Made by a program: the position numbers and the translations under genes. The notes below the pieces were generated by a model. That model saw only the letters and a list, made by a program, of their open reading frames with translations. It did not search any database and was not told the origin of the DNA. DNA of 64,000 nucleotides from Limnoglobus roseus (GTDB lineage: Bacteria > Planctomycetota > Planctomycetia > Gemmatales > Gemmataceae). Location: positions 6,994,163-7,058,162 of the forward strand of contig NZ_CP042425.1 of the NCBI RefSeq assembly GCF_008254045.1, given 5' to 3'. This document shows positions 24,551-34,035 of the stretch, one piece after another; position 1 is the first letter of the stretch, and every line of letters starts with the position of its first letter.

Positions 24551-25432
24551 CTACTTCCCGAACCGTCTCCGCAGGTAGATCGACAGTTCGTGGCCCAGGT
24601 CGGCATCGGTACGGAGGCGAACATAGTCTGCCTCCAGCGTGCGGCAGGCTTGCTGAATCTGGCCGAGGTGGTTGCCCAACTCGGTCAGATAACTCTCGCG
24701 GATCGACAGCGGGTCGGTACTCAGTTCCGGCCAGTTTTCGAGGCCGCGGAACAGCGTCGGGTGGCGGAACGGGAAGTCCAGTTCCGCCCCGTCCATCACC
24801 TGGAAGACCACCACTTCGTGCTTCTGAAACTTCAAGTGGCGTAGCCCGTCGATCAGCGGCGGCACGTCGTCGAGCAGGTCGCTGAAGAGGAAGACGATCC
24901 CCCGCCGGCCGAGCCGCCCGGCGACTTCATCCAGCACCTTGCCGGTGTCCGCGGGTGTTGCTGCGGGGCCGTCGAGAAGCAACTTCAAGATTTCACGGAA
25001 GTGGTTGCCGGCCCGGGCGGACGGCCGCAGGAAGTGCCGCACCCCGTCGGCGAAGGTCACGAGGCCGACGCTATCCGTCTGTTGCAGGATGAGGAACGCG
25101 AGGGCAGCGGCGGCCGAACAGGCGACCTCGTACTTCGACCGCCCGCCGGACCGGAACCGCATCGACTCACTCGCGTCCACGACCATCCACGCGACGAGGT
25201 TCGTTTCCTGCTCGTACTGCTTGAGGTGGTAGCGCTCGGTGCGGGCGAACACCTTCCAGTCGATGTGCTTGATGTCGTCGCCGGGGGCGTACTCGCGGTG
25301 CTGGGCGAACTCGACGGCGAACCCGTGCTGCGGACTCTTGTGCCGACCGGCGAGGTGGCCCTCGACCAGTTGCCGGGCTTCGAGTTCTAGGCGGTCGATC
25401 TGCGCGAGCAAGTGGGCCGGAAGCGGGGTCAT
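24551..25432 (-). CDS. DUF58 (VWA-like) protein (293 aa)
   Basis: Matches the DUF58 family that accompanies MoxR ATPases: GRHKSPQHGFAVEFAQHREY, then GDDIKHIDWKVFARTERYHL, followed by a VWA-like domain with DASESM in place of the usual DxSxS metal site (about 90-95). The start ATG overlaps the MoxR stop (ATGA, 25429-25432). Cytoplasmic. MoxR-DUF58 pairs act in assembly or metal insertion of envelope complexes. The lactonase gene converges with a 2-nt gap. Confidence 0.85.
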   Translation of the reverse strand: MTPLPAHLLAQIDRLELEARQLVEGHLAGRHKSPQHGFAVEFAQHREYAPGDDIKHIDWKVFARTERYHLKQYEQETNLVAWMVVDASESMRFRSGGRSKYEVACSAAAALAFLILQQTDSVGLVTFADGVRHFLRPSARAGNHFREILKLLLDGPAATPADTGKVLDEVAGRLGRRGIVFLFSDLLDDVPPLIDGLRHLKFQKHEVVVFQVMDGAELDFPFRHPTLFRGLENWPELSTDPLSIRESYLTELGNHLGQIQQACRTLEADYVRLRTDADLGHELSIYLRRRFGK

Positions 25433-26481
25433 GACTTCTCGCCGTCCCGCGGCATGATGGCCAGCAGCCGCCGGATGATCTCGTCCGGCGTAATTCCGTC
25501 GGCTTCCGCGTTGTAGTTGGTGATGACCCGATGCCGCAGCACCGGCGCGGCTACGGCCTTCACGTCTTCGAGCGCGACATAGGTCCGCGAGTTTAGAAGT
25601 GCCCGTGCCTTCGCCGCGAGAATGAGGCTCTGCCCCGCCCGCGGGCCGGCTCCCCAACTGACGAACTTCTTGACGAAGTCAGGCACGGGGCCGCTCGCCG
25701 CCTCGCCGGCAGGCGGCGTCGGCCGTGTGGCCCGCACCAACCGGGCCGCGTACCGCATCACGTACTCGGCCGCCGGCACTTGCAGGACGAGCTGTTGCAT
25801 TGCGATCAGGTCCGGGCCGTTGATGATCTGCTCCACCCGCGCCTTGGTGGCCGAGGTGGTCGCTTCGATGATGCGATACTCTTCGTCCTCGTCCGGGTAA
25901 TCGACGCGGATGTTGAACATGAAGCGGTCCTGCTGCGCCTCGGGCAACGGGTAAGTTCCTTCCTGCTCGATCGGGTTTTGCGTCGCCAGCACGAAGAACG
26001 GGTCCGGCAGTTTGTGGCGTACACCCGCGACCGTCACTTGCCGCTCTTGCATCGCTTCGAGAAGTGCGGCCTGCGTCTTCGGCGGCGTGCGGTTGATTTC
26101 GTCGGCGAGGACGATGTTCGCGAAGATCGGGCCGTGAACAAAGCGGAAGGACCGGCCGCCGGTGGTCTTGTCTTCTTGCAGGATGTCGGTGCCGGTGATG
26201 TCGCTCGGCATCAGGTCCGGGGTGAACTGCACGCGGCTGAACGTCAGGTTCATGCCGTCGGCCAGCGTGCGGATCATCAGCGTCTTCGCCAACCCCGGCA
26301 CCCCGACGAGGAGGCAGTGGCCGCGGGCGAGGATAGCGAGGATGAGTTGTTCGAGGACATCGGACTGCCCGACGATGATCTTGCCGCACTCGGCGAGCAA
26401 CTTCCGGCAACCCACGCGGAGCCGGTCGGCCGTCTCCATGACATCCGGCTCGGCCAACTCGGACTCGATCTCGTTCGACAT
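25429..26481 (-). CDS. MoxR-type AAA+ ATPase (350 aa)
   Basis: ATG 26481 gives 350 aa, the family length; the frame upstream belongs to another gene's DNA. Near-Walker A GVPGLAKT (about 59-66), Walker B IVLADEINR (about 121-129), sensor 1 ATQNPIEQEGTYPLPEAQQD and the arginine-finger region RFMFNI are all present. Works with the DUF58 protein encoded next to it. Lies 14 nt downstream of the large propeller protein gene, in one operon. Confidence 0.9.
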   Translation of the reverse strand: MSNEIESELAEPDVMETADRLRVGCRKLLAECGKIIVGQSDVLEQLILAILARGHCLLVGVPGLAKTLMIRTLADGMNLTFSRVQFTPDLMPSDITGTDILQEDKTTGGRSFRFVHGPIFANIVLADEINRTPPKTQAALLEAMQERQVTVAGVRHKLPDPFFVLATQNPIEQEGTYPLPEAQQDRFMFNIRVDYPDEDEEYRIIEATTSATKARVEQIINGPDLIAMQQLVLQVPAAEYVMRYAARLVRATRPTPPAGEAASGPVPDFVKKFVSWGAGPRAGQSLILAAKARALLNSRTYVALEDVKAVAAPVLRHRVITNYNAEADGITPDEIIRRLLAIMPRDGEKS

Positions 26482-26495
26482 GAAGTCGCCTCGTT

Positions 26496-29400
26496 TCAAT
26501 GAAGCCGGTACATCGCCCCGCCCGCCGCGATCCAGACGCCGTCGCCGCCCACGTCCACACTCACCGACCCGACGGCGGCGATGTCCAGGCGTTGTTGTAG
26601 TCGCCCCGTTCGCGGATCGAACAGCAGCACGGGCACGTTCCCGCGGAAAGAATCGTCCGCCAGCGTGTGCAATAGGCCGAGGACTCGCCGCATGTGCGGG
26701 AATCGGAGGAACGATTCGAACACCGCACTCGCGTTCGCGGTCACGGCGTACTTCGGCAGCACGACCAGACGGTTCTGCGTGAGGACGGTTTGCCACGATT
26801 CCGCGGGAGGCAATTCCGCCTGCCACGCCTCGCGACCGGTGTCGAGTTTGAAGGCGACCAGTTGCCCGGCGGTCGGGACGTAAATCCGTTCGTCGTCGGC
26901 GAGAGCCGTCAGCGGGTCGGCATCGGCCTTCAGCAATGCCGGTCGATCCGCCCAACGGGTCAAGCCAGCCAATGCGGACAGTCGTTCGACCTCAACGCCA
27001 TGGTTGCGGTGGACAAACACGTAGACCGAATCGCCGATGACGCGAACGCCTGCCGCCTCGCCGGTCAGGCTGGCTTCACGCTTCGCGTCAAAACTCCACA
27101 GAACCCGGCAGGCGGTGTCGATGGCCGAGACGCGGCTCGGCCCGTCCGCGACGACAACGGCACCGTCCGTGAGTCGCTGCGGCGGTGTTGCCCACTCGCG
27201 GTCGGCCGTGTCCGCTTCTTTAAGAACGTGGCCTTTTGCGGCCTCAATCAACCACCGCCGACCGGTCGAGAGTTGCACCAGCAGCCGATCCTCAAACGCG
27301 ACGGCCGACAGAAAGCGAGCGCCGCTTTCGATCGCCGGTTCCGGGAGCCGCGACCGTTTGTGCGAGTCGAGCGCCCAGCAGATACGGCCGGTCGCGAGTT
27401 CGTAGGCCACGAGGTGGTGTTCACCGACTCGCAGGACCAACCCGTTGCGGATCGGGATGACTTCGATGATGTCGGGCTGCGTCACGGTCCAGATCGCCCG
27501 CCCGCGGACCGAATCAACCTGCGAAACATTGTCGTCACTCGCCAACAGGAAGTGTCCGCCCCGTGCGACCACGGTCGTTGGCCGCACACCGTCGTAAGGC
27601 ACCAGAGTCGCGGCCGAAGTCACGAACTCCGCCCCGGCAACGCCCGCACGAACGAGCAATCGCTGCCCATCCTTCGTGCGCGCCATCGCGCCCACATTGG
27701 CCGCACGTTCGGGATTCGCAGCGGTCACTCGTTCGAGGACGGCCGGCGAATCGAGCCGCAGTGGAAGCCCCACCTTTGGTTCGATCGGGCGGACCGTTTC
27801 AGTGGGCGGAATCGCTCCGAGCAAGATCGGCCGGGGTTGCGGTGACTCGCGCGGCGGTTCGTCCCCCTCTTGAACGTACCCCCAGACTTCTGTCGCGGTA
27901 GCCACCAACAGGACGTTCCAAGCATAGGCCAGGTTCCCGTGCGGCACTCGCACGGGTTGAGCCGCAACAGTGCCGTCCGCGAGGCGGATCGTGTACAGGG
28001 CGGTCGCCGTCGGCCAAGCGATCACCTCGTCGCTGAGGAGGCCGCGGCCGAACGTCGGCAGGTATGGGTCGTCGTGGTTGCGCCAGCCGGTCAGCCCGTC
28101 GCAAGAGCCGGTCGCCGCGTCGTAGGCACGAATGCCGCGTTGAGGCCCCGCGACGGTGGCCACCACCTTCCCGGCCGCGGCCCCGATGACGTGGTCGAAG
28201 AGCAGAGGGCCGTCCTGCCACAAGAGCTTCCCGGATTCCGCGTCGAACGCCAACAACTGATCGCCGTCGTTGGGAGCCACGAAGACACGGCCGGCCGCGG
28301 CCACCGGCGGCGACAAGTCGCGGTAGCGGCCATCGCCAGGGAATCGGCGAATCCGCGGGTAGCGGTACGCCCAGGCCGGCTTGCCGGTGTGCAAGTTCAC
28401 CGCGGCGACCACGCCCGAGTGCGAGCAAAAAACGACGTTGCGGCCCGCGAGCGTGAGTAACTCCGGCCGCGTTCGGCCGGCCGCCGTAGACACTTCGCAC
28501 ACGTCCGTCACCCAGATCGGTCGCTCGCCGTCGTCGCGGTAGCAGGCAATCGCTTGAACCGCCCGCCCGCCTTCCGACCGCACGAACGCGGCGAGAACGT
28601 GCCCATCAACGACGAGCGGACTCCCCTCCCATGACGCAGGCCCGTCTCCCGCTACGGGCGGAAATCGCTTCCACGCCACCCGCGTCGGCAGGGCGTCGGG
28701 CAACGATTCCGGCGGACGCGCCAGGCAAATGAGCGTGCTCGGCCGCGTGACCAGGGCTTCAACATCGGCGGGAACCGGGAAGAGTAACGGCGAGCCGAAG
28801 CGGAAGTAGAGTCGGCCGCCCGTGGCCGTCAGCGTGAAGTCGGTGTCGGTCGCGGTCGGCAATCGCAATGTGTCCTTCCCGAGGGCGGGTTTCGCGATCG
28901 AACGCTGATCGAAGACGACCTCGGCGGTCCCGGTTCGAAGGTCGAACGCGATCACCCGCCCGGCGTCCGCAATGTAAGCACGACCGTCCATCACGACGGG
29001 GTGAAAGGCGAGCGACTTCACCGGGCCGCTGCCGGGGGACGCGCCGATCTTGCCCACCCCTTCGACGGGCGGGATCGGCGTTTTCCACGTCGGCTGGCTG
29101 GGCCAGTGCCGGTGCAGGTTCCCCGGCACGCGGCCCTCACGGGAGGGCGATCCGCCGAGCGAGGACCAATCCGCAGGATTTGCGGGCGAACTCAACCGCG
29201 GCGGCGTGTCCGACAATAGTTCGGCCAGGATCGTGGACAGGTTGCCAGTCTTCCCGGCGATGTGGCCTTCCGCCTTTGGCTCGGCTTTTTGAAAATCCGC
29301 CAGCACCCGGCCGGCCGCCTGTCGATCACCTCGGTATTGCGTCGCGAGGATGATCTTCGCCCGCACAAGTGGTAGGGCTGTTTTCACGCCGGGATAGCGA

Positions 29401-29915
29401 TAGCCCTCGGCCTCCGGCAAAAGCTTCTTCCAGTAACCCTCGGCCATGGCGAACTGCCCACGCTCGAACGCCAACTCGGCGAGCAGCAGGATCGCATCTT
29501 CCGCGGGGCGACTGAGGGCGTAACGGTCGAGCAACTCCAACAGGGGGCGGGTTTCTCGCCGAGACTTGCCGAGTGCGAGCAGTTTCGCGGCGGGTTCCTC
29601 GACGCGATCCCGATACTTCTTCAACTCGGGGTCGGGCAATTTTGCCAGGAACTGATGGACGTACTGCCGGGCGGCGTAGAACTGCTTGCCGTCGGCCGTG
29701 ACGAGCGTGTCGCCGACCTCGTCCAGAATACGTTGGAGGTCGTCGATGGCCTCTGCCGACTTCCCCGCGACGATCTTCTGCTCGGCTTCGGCGAGTCGTT
29801 TGCGGCTGGTGGTCGATTCCCCGCGGACGTTCGCCGACTCGGGCACTTCCGCGGCCCTGGCGGTGCCGACGATCAGCAGGACAACGACGGTCACAATCCG
29901 CGAAACCCTTCTCAC
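26496..29915 (-). CDS. Large secreted PQQ-like beta-propeller protein (1139 aa)
   Basis: GTG 29915 is chosen because it overlaps the upstream stop as GTGA and gives a signal peptide (VTVVVLLIVGTARAAE). Residues 40-290 are helical with TPR-like spacing. From about 370 onward PQQ/WD-type blades recur, for example AVNLHTGKPAWAYRYPRI, LLAFDAESGKLLWQDG, VAYELATGRICWALDS and VAFKLDTGREAWQAELP. The repeated xAxDxxTGxxxW pattern is diagnostic. It may be a periplasmic scaffold processed with the MoxR-DUF58 pair encoded downstream. Confidence 0.8.
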   Translation of the reverse strand: MRRVSRIVTVVVLLIVGTARAAEVPESANVRGESTTSRKRLAEAEQKIVAGKSAEAIDDLQRILDEVGDTLVTADGKQFYAARQYVHQFLAKLPDPELKKYRDRVEEPAAKLLALGKSRRETRPLLELLDRYALSRPAEDAILLLAELAFERGQFAMAEGYWKKLLPEAEGYRYPGVKTALPLVRAKIILATQYRGDRQAAGRVLADFQKAEPKAEGHIAGKTGNLSTILAELLSDTPPRLSSPANPADWSSLGGSPSREGRVPGNLHRHWPSQPTWKTPIPPVEGVGKIGASPGSGPVKSLAFHPVVMDGRAYIADAGRVIAFDLRTGTAEVVFDQRSIAKPALGKDTLRLPTATDTDFTLTATGGRLYFRFGSPLLFPVPADVEALVTRPSTLICLARPPESLPDALPTRVAWKRFPPVAGDGPASWEGSPLVVDGHVLAAFVRSEGGRAVQAIACYRDDGERPIWVTDVCEVSTAAGRTRPELLTLAGRNVVFCSHSGVVAAVNLHTGKPAWAYRYPRIRRFPGDGRYRDLSPPVAAAGRVFVAPNDGDQLLAFDAESGKLLWQDGPLLFDHVIGAAAGKVVATVAGPQRGIRAYDAATGSCDGLTGWRNHDDPYLPTFGRGLLSDEVIAWPTATALYTIRLADGTVAAQPVRVPHGNLAYAWNVLLVATATEVWGYVQEGDEPPRESPQPRPILLGAIPPTETVRPIEPKVGLPLRLDSPAVLERVTAANPERAANVGAMARTKDGQRLLVRAGVAGAEFVTSAATLVPYDGVRPTTVVARGGHFLLASDDNVSQVDSVRGRAIWTVTQPDIIEVIPIRNGLVLRVGEHHLVAYELATGRICWALDSHKRSRLPEPAIESGARFLSAVAFEDRLLVQLSTGRRWLIEAAKGHVLKEADTADREWATPPQRLTDGAVVVADGPSRVSAIDTACRVLWSFDAKREASLTGEAAGVRVIGDSVYVFVHRNHGVEVERLSALAGLTRWADRPALLKADADPLTALADDERIYVPTAGQLVAFKLDTGREAWQAELPPAESWQTVLTQNRLVVLPKYAVTANASAVFESFLRFPHMRRVLGLLHTLADDSFRGNVPVLLFDPRTGRLQQRLDIAAVGSVSVDVGGDGVWIAAGGAMYRLH

Positions 29916-30958
29916 GGCAGCTTCAAGTCCTTCAAGCGGAACGGGAGCGAAAACTCGACTAGCGGTGCGGGCGATTCGCAGACGATGCTCCAACCCTTGC
30001 GGTTGGCCAGATCGACGGCCTTCTGGCTGAAGCGGTAGGCCGCGGTGATGACGCGGTCGTTCGACGTGATGTCCGAATTCACGATCACGACACCCGCCCT
30101 CTTGTTGGGCGGCACAAGTTGGAAGGTGTTGTGGTTCGTCCACGACTCAAAACTCTCGAAGGCCGGCGGCGGGTTGGGGTACTCCACCGTCAGTTGAATT
30201 TCCCAGACTTCTTCGCGTTTGAGAACCTTTGTAATCGTGGCCTTCACGCCGTCGAGTTGTTTCGTCACCGGCAGGGTCGAAAGGTCGTCGAAGGCGAACG
30301 CCAGCATCTTCGGGCTAGCCGTGACCGTGAACTCGCCCGCGAGTGCGGCGACGGCCCCGGCCTTCCGCGTCAACCCTTCGACCCGTACCTCGGCCGTATG
30401 AGAGTAGCCGGTGATCGCCGTCTTCACAGACGTTTCTCGCACCCGGAGCGCGTTGCCAAGATCGTCCTTCGCGCTCGTGATCCGCGGCTGCGCGTCCATG
30501 CGGAACACGGGGAAGCGCGGCTCCCAATGAACGTCCAGGGCCACAACGTAACCGGACTGCCCCGTGACGCCGTCGATCTTGGCCGTGATGCTCTTGTTGG
30601 AAATGCGGAACGGGCCCTCCAGGCTTGCTGCCGTGGCGGACCGGCCGGCCGCGAAGGCGATGGACTTGCTCGCGCCGTTGATCGCCAGGTGCGTGTTCGT
30701 GGTGGCAGCGACGCTTTCCAGCAGTTCCCAGAACGGCTTCTTGCCGGCAGCCGGCACGACGGCGTCGGCGTCAAGGGTTCCGACCTCCACCTTCAGACCG
30801 GATTGATTTTCGACCCGCTTGAGCAACTCGCTGAGCGTCGTCGGCTTCTCAACCGTGACGGTCGTTGCTAGAATGGGGAACAAAGGTTCAGCAGAAAAAC
30901 CGATCAACGATCCGGGGGCGAGGAAAACCCCGAGAACTCCGATAAGGCGAAGTAGCAT
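29912..30958 (-). CDS. Secreted protein with STN-like N-terminal domain (348 aa)
   Basis: Signal peptide (MLLRLIGVLGVFLAPGSLIG). Residues 35-90 (VTVEKPTTLSELLKRVENQS, GLKVEVGTLD) resemble the secretin/TonB short N-terminal fold in which a few residues support loop binding. The remainder is beta-rich with no enzyme signature. First gene of the operon that continues into the propeller, MoxR and DUF58 genes, with a GTGA overlap. Probably a periplasmic partner. Confidence 0.65.
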   Translation of the reverse strand: MLLRLIGVLGVFLAPGSLIGFSAEPLFPILATTVTVEKPTTLSELLKRVENQSGLKVEVGTLDADAVVPAAGKKPFWELLESVAATTNTHLAINGASKSIAFAAGRSATAASLEGPFRISNKSITAKIDGVTGQSGYVVALDVHWEPRFPVFRMDAQPRITSAKDDLGNALRVRETSVKTAITGYSHTAEVRVEGLTRKAGAVAALAGEFTVTASPKMLAFAFDDLSTLPVTKQLDGVKATITKVLKREEVWEIQLTVEYPNPPPAFESFESWTNHNTFQLVPPNKRAGVVIVNSDITSNDRVITAAYRFSQKAVDLANRKGWSIVCESPAPLVEFSLPFRLKDLKLP

Positions 30959-31138
30959 CGTGGTACGACAACCAAGGTGGGACCGTTCGGCCGGAGGTTG
31001 TATAGACGGGGCCGAACCACACCCCTATCTTAGCAGTGATTCATCCGCGACACCACCTTCGGCCCACGACACCGGCCGAATAACGATCCGCCGATACCGA
31101 ATTGAACACACCGCCCGCCGATCCTGCGCCGAACCCGA

Positions 31139-31156
31139 CCGATCGTTTCCGATCGG
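31139..31156. promoter_or_regulatory. Inverted repeat upstream of aceE
   Basis: CCGATCG and CGATCGG form a perfect 7-bp inverted repeat around TTTC, about 45 nt before the aceE start. It could be an operator or a leader hairpin; no clear promoter boxes are visible. Confidence 0.35.
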
Positions 31157-31199
31157 CGTGGCCGGTTCGGCACGGCCGAACGTCATTTGAGGTTCCTTG

Positions 31200-34004
31200 A
31201 TGCTCGCGAACCCGGAAACGCTCTCCAATTTGTCTCCCGTCCACTCGGACGCCGACCCACAGGAAACCGCCGAGTGGCGGGACGCCCTTGAGGCGATCAT
31301 CAAACACGCGGGGCCGGAGCGGGCGCAATTCCTCCTCGACACCCTGAACCAGATCGCCAGCAAGTCCGGCGTAAAAACCGCGACCGGCCGCCACACGCCT
31401 TACGTCAACACCATCTCCGTCGAAGACCAGCCCCAATACCCTGGCGACCGCGACCTGGAACGCAAGATTAAAAACGCCGTCCGCTGGAACGCGATGGCGA
31501 TGGTGCAGCGGGCGAACAAGGGCACGAACGTCGGCGGGCACATCAGCACGTTTGCCAGTTCCGCAACCTTGTACGAAGTCGGCTGGAATCACTTCTTCCG
31601 CGGCCCGACCGAGACCAGCCCTGGCGACGTGATCTTCTACCAGGGCCACGCCTCCCCCGGCCCGTACAGCCGGGCTTTCCTCGAAGGCCGTTTGCCCGAG
31701 CAGAAACTCAACAACTTCCGCCGTGAACTCGCCGACGGCGGCGGCTTGAGCAGCTACCCGCACCCGTGGCTGATGCCAGACTTTTGGCAGTTCCCGACCG
31801 TGAGCATGGGCCTCGGCCCGATCATGAGCATCTACCATGCTCGCTTCAACCGCTACCTCCGCGACCGCGGTCTTTCGACGACGGCCGGCGACACCCGCAT
31901 CTGGGCGTTCCTCGGCGACGGCGAGTGCGACGAGCCGGAAAGCCTCGGGTGCATCAGCCTCGCCGCCCGCGACAAACTCGACAACCTGACGTGGGTGATT
32001 AACTGCAACCTCCAGCGGCTCGACGGCCCGGTCCGCGGTAACGGCAAGATCATTCAGGAACTCGAAGGCATCTTCCGCGGCGCCGGCTGGAACGTCATCA
32101 AGGTCATTTGGGGTAGCGAGTGGGACGCCCTCCTCAAGAGCGACCACACGGGCGCTCTCGCCCGGCGGATGGCGGAAGTCGTTGACGGCGAGTACCAGGA
32201 GTTCGTCGGCAAGGACATGCGGACGAAACAGGAAGTCGCCGACAAGATGTTCCTCCCTTACGAGGAACACGGCAAGCGGCGCGGCACGTTCATCCGCGAG
32301 AACTTCTTCAACACGCCCGAACTCAAGGCGATGGTTTCCCACCTGACCGACGAGCAACTCGCGCGGCTGAAGCGCGGCGGTCACGACCCTGCCAAGGTGT
32401 ACGCGGCCTACAAGTCGGCGACGGAACACAAGGGCCAGCCGACGGTCGTCTTGGTGAAGACCGTCAAGGGCTACGAGATCCCCGGCGAGGGCGGCGTCGG
32501 CAAGAACACCACTCACCAGAAGAAATCGCTCGGTGTCGATCAGGTTCGCGGGTTCCGTGACCGGTTCAAGATTCCCGTGCCCGATGACAAGATCGACGAG
32601 TGCCCGTTCTGGGTTCCGCCGGCCGATAGCCCCGAGATCAAGTACCTGCACGACCGGCGCAAGGCCCTCGGCGGATACACGCCGAGCCGGAACATGAAGT
32701 TCACGCCGTGTAAGGCACCCGCCCGCGAGCACTTCGCCGGCCTCTACGTCGAGCGTAAGGGCGGCACCGGCGGCGGTGACGGCGAGACGAAGGGCCAATC
32801 GACGACACTCGCCTGGGTGTCGCTGATGCTGCAACTGTTCAAGGACGAGGGTGTCGGCAAACTCCTCGTCCCGATCGTGCCGGACGAGGGCCAGACCTTC
32901 GGTATGCCGCCGCTGTACAACAAGGTCGGGATGTACAACACGGCCGGCCAGATCTACCGCCCGGTCGATAAGGGCATGCTCACCGAGTACCGGGAAAGTA
33001 CGAGCGGACAAATCTTCCAGGAAGGGATTAACGAGGCCGGCGCGATGGCCGACTTCATCGCCGCGGGCACGGCGTACAGCACCTATGGCGTCAACACGAT
33101 CCCGTTCTACATCTACTACAGCATGTTCGGGTTCCAGCGCGTCGGCGACCTGATCTGGGCCGCCGCCGACAGTCGCTGCCGTGGGTTCCTCCTCGGTGCG
33201 ACCGCCGGTCGAACGACGATCAACGGCGAAGGTCTCCAACACGAGGACGGCCACAGCCACCTCGCGGCGATGACCGTGCCGACCTGCCGCGCATACGACC
33301 CGGCGTTCGCCTACGAGCTGTCCGTCATCATCGAGGACGGCATTAACGCGATGTACGTGCGGAACGAGGAGTGCTTCTACTACCTCACGATTTACAACGA
33401 GAGTTACGACATGCCCGCCATGCCCGGCGAGCAGGTCCGCGAAGGGATCGTCCGCGGCATCTACAAGTACAAGACCGTCACGCCGTCGAACGCCAAGCAC
33501 GAAGTCCAACTGCTCGGCAGCGGCGTGATCCTCAACGACGTGCTGCGGGCGCAGGGCATTCTGGCCGAGAAGTACGGCATCGCCAGCAACGTCTACAGCG
33601 TGACCAGCTATCAGATGTTGCGGAAGGACGCGATCGAAGTCGAGCGGAAGAACCGCCTCACGCCCGACCAACCGGCCGGCAAGAGCTACGTGCAACAGGT
33701 TCTCGACGGCACGAAAGGCCCGATCGTTGCGAGCAGCGACTACATGCGGGTGCTGTCCGATTCGCTCAGCCCGTTCCTGAAGGACGCGAAGGGGCCGCGG
33801 TTGCTCTCCCTCGGCACCGAGGGTTTCGGCCGGTCCGAAACGCGGAAGAACCTCCGCCGGTTCTTTGAAGTAGACGCGGAAAGCGTGGTCATCGCGGCCC
33901 TCTCCAGCCTCGCCGACCGCGACGAGTTGGACCGCAAGGTCGTGAAGCAGGCCATCGCCGACCTGGGCGTGGACCCGACCAAGCCGGCCCCGTGGACGGT
34001 GTGA
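31200..34004 (+). CDS. aceE: Pyruvate dehydrogenase E1, homodimeric type (934 aa)
   Basis: Decarboxylates pyruvate and passes the acetyl group to E2. The thiamine diphosphate motif is GDGECDEPES followed by the NCNLQRLDGPVRGN segment (about 237-280). Other family blocks are GGHISTFASSATLYEVGWNH, DDLxFYQGHASPG-like DVIFYQGHASPGPYSRAFLE and VPDEGQTFGM. Length is close to proteobacterial AceE. GAGG (31189-31192) favours ATG 31200 over the adjacent TTG at 31197. The E2 gene follows 31 nt downstream; no E3 gene is present in the window. Confidence 0.95.
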   Translation: MLANPETLSNLSPVHSDADPQETAEWRDALEAIIKHAGPERAQFLLDTLNQIASKSGVKTATGRHTPYVNTISVEDQPQYPGDRDLERKIKNAVRWNAMAMVQRANKGTNVGGHISTFASSATLYEVGWNHFFRGPTETSPGDVIFYQGHASPGPYSRAFLEGRLPEQKLNNFRRELADGGGLSSYPHPWLMPDFWQFPTVSMGLGPIMSIYHARFNRYLRDRGLSTTAGDTRIWAFLGDGECDEPESLGCISLAARDKLDNLTWVINCNLQRLDGPVRGNGKIIQELEGIFRGAGWNVIKVIWGSEWDALLKSDHTGALARRMAEVVDGEYQEFVGKDMRTKQEVADKMFLPYEEHGKRRGTFIRENFFNTPELKAMVSHLTDEQLARLKRGGHDPAKVYAAYKSATEHKGQPTVVLVKTVKGYEIPGEGGVGKNTTHQKKSLGVDQVRGFRDRFKIPVPDDKIDECPFWVPPADSPEIKYLHDRRKALGGYTPSRNMKFTPCKAPAREHFAGLYVERKGGTGGGDGETKGQSTTLAWVSLMLQLFKDEGVGKLLVPIVPDEGQTFGMPPLYNKVGMYNTAGQIYRPVDKGMLTEYRESTSGQIFQEGINEAGAMADFIAAGTAYSTYGVNTIPFYIYYSMFGFQRVGDLIWAAADSRCRGFLLGATAGRTTINGEGLQHEDGHSHLAAMTVPTCRAYDPAFAYELSVIIEDGINAMYVRNEECFYYLTIYNESYDMPAMPGEQVREGIVRGIYKYKTVTPSNAKHEVQLLGSGVILNDVLRAQGILAEKYGIASNVYSVTSYQMLRKDAIEVERKNRLTPDQPAGKSYVQQVLDGTKGPIVASSDYMRVLSDSLSPFLKDAKGPRLLSLGTEGFGRSETRKNLRRFFEVDAESVVIAALSSLADRDELDRKVVKQAIADLGVDPTKPAPWTV

Positions 34005-34035
34005 GAACAAGATTCGTCATCCCGAAAGGTCTTCG

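Noticed and set aside
31041..34010. A 989-codon open frame on the minus strand opposite aceE
   Set aside because: It mirrors aceE codon structure, lacks a Shine-Dalgarno and any domain, and aceE is unambiguous.
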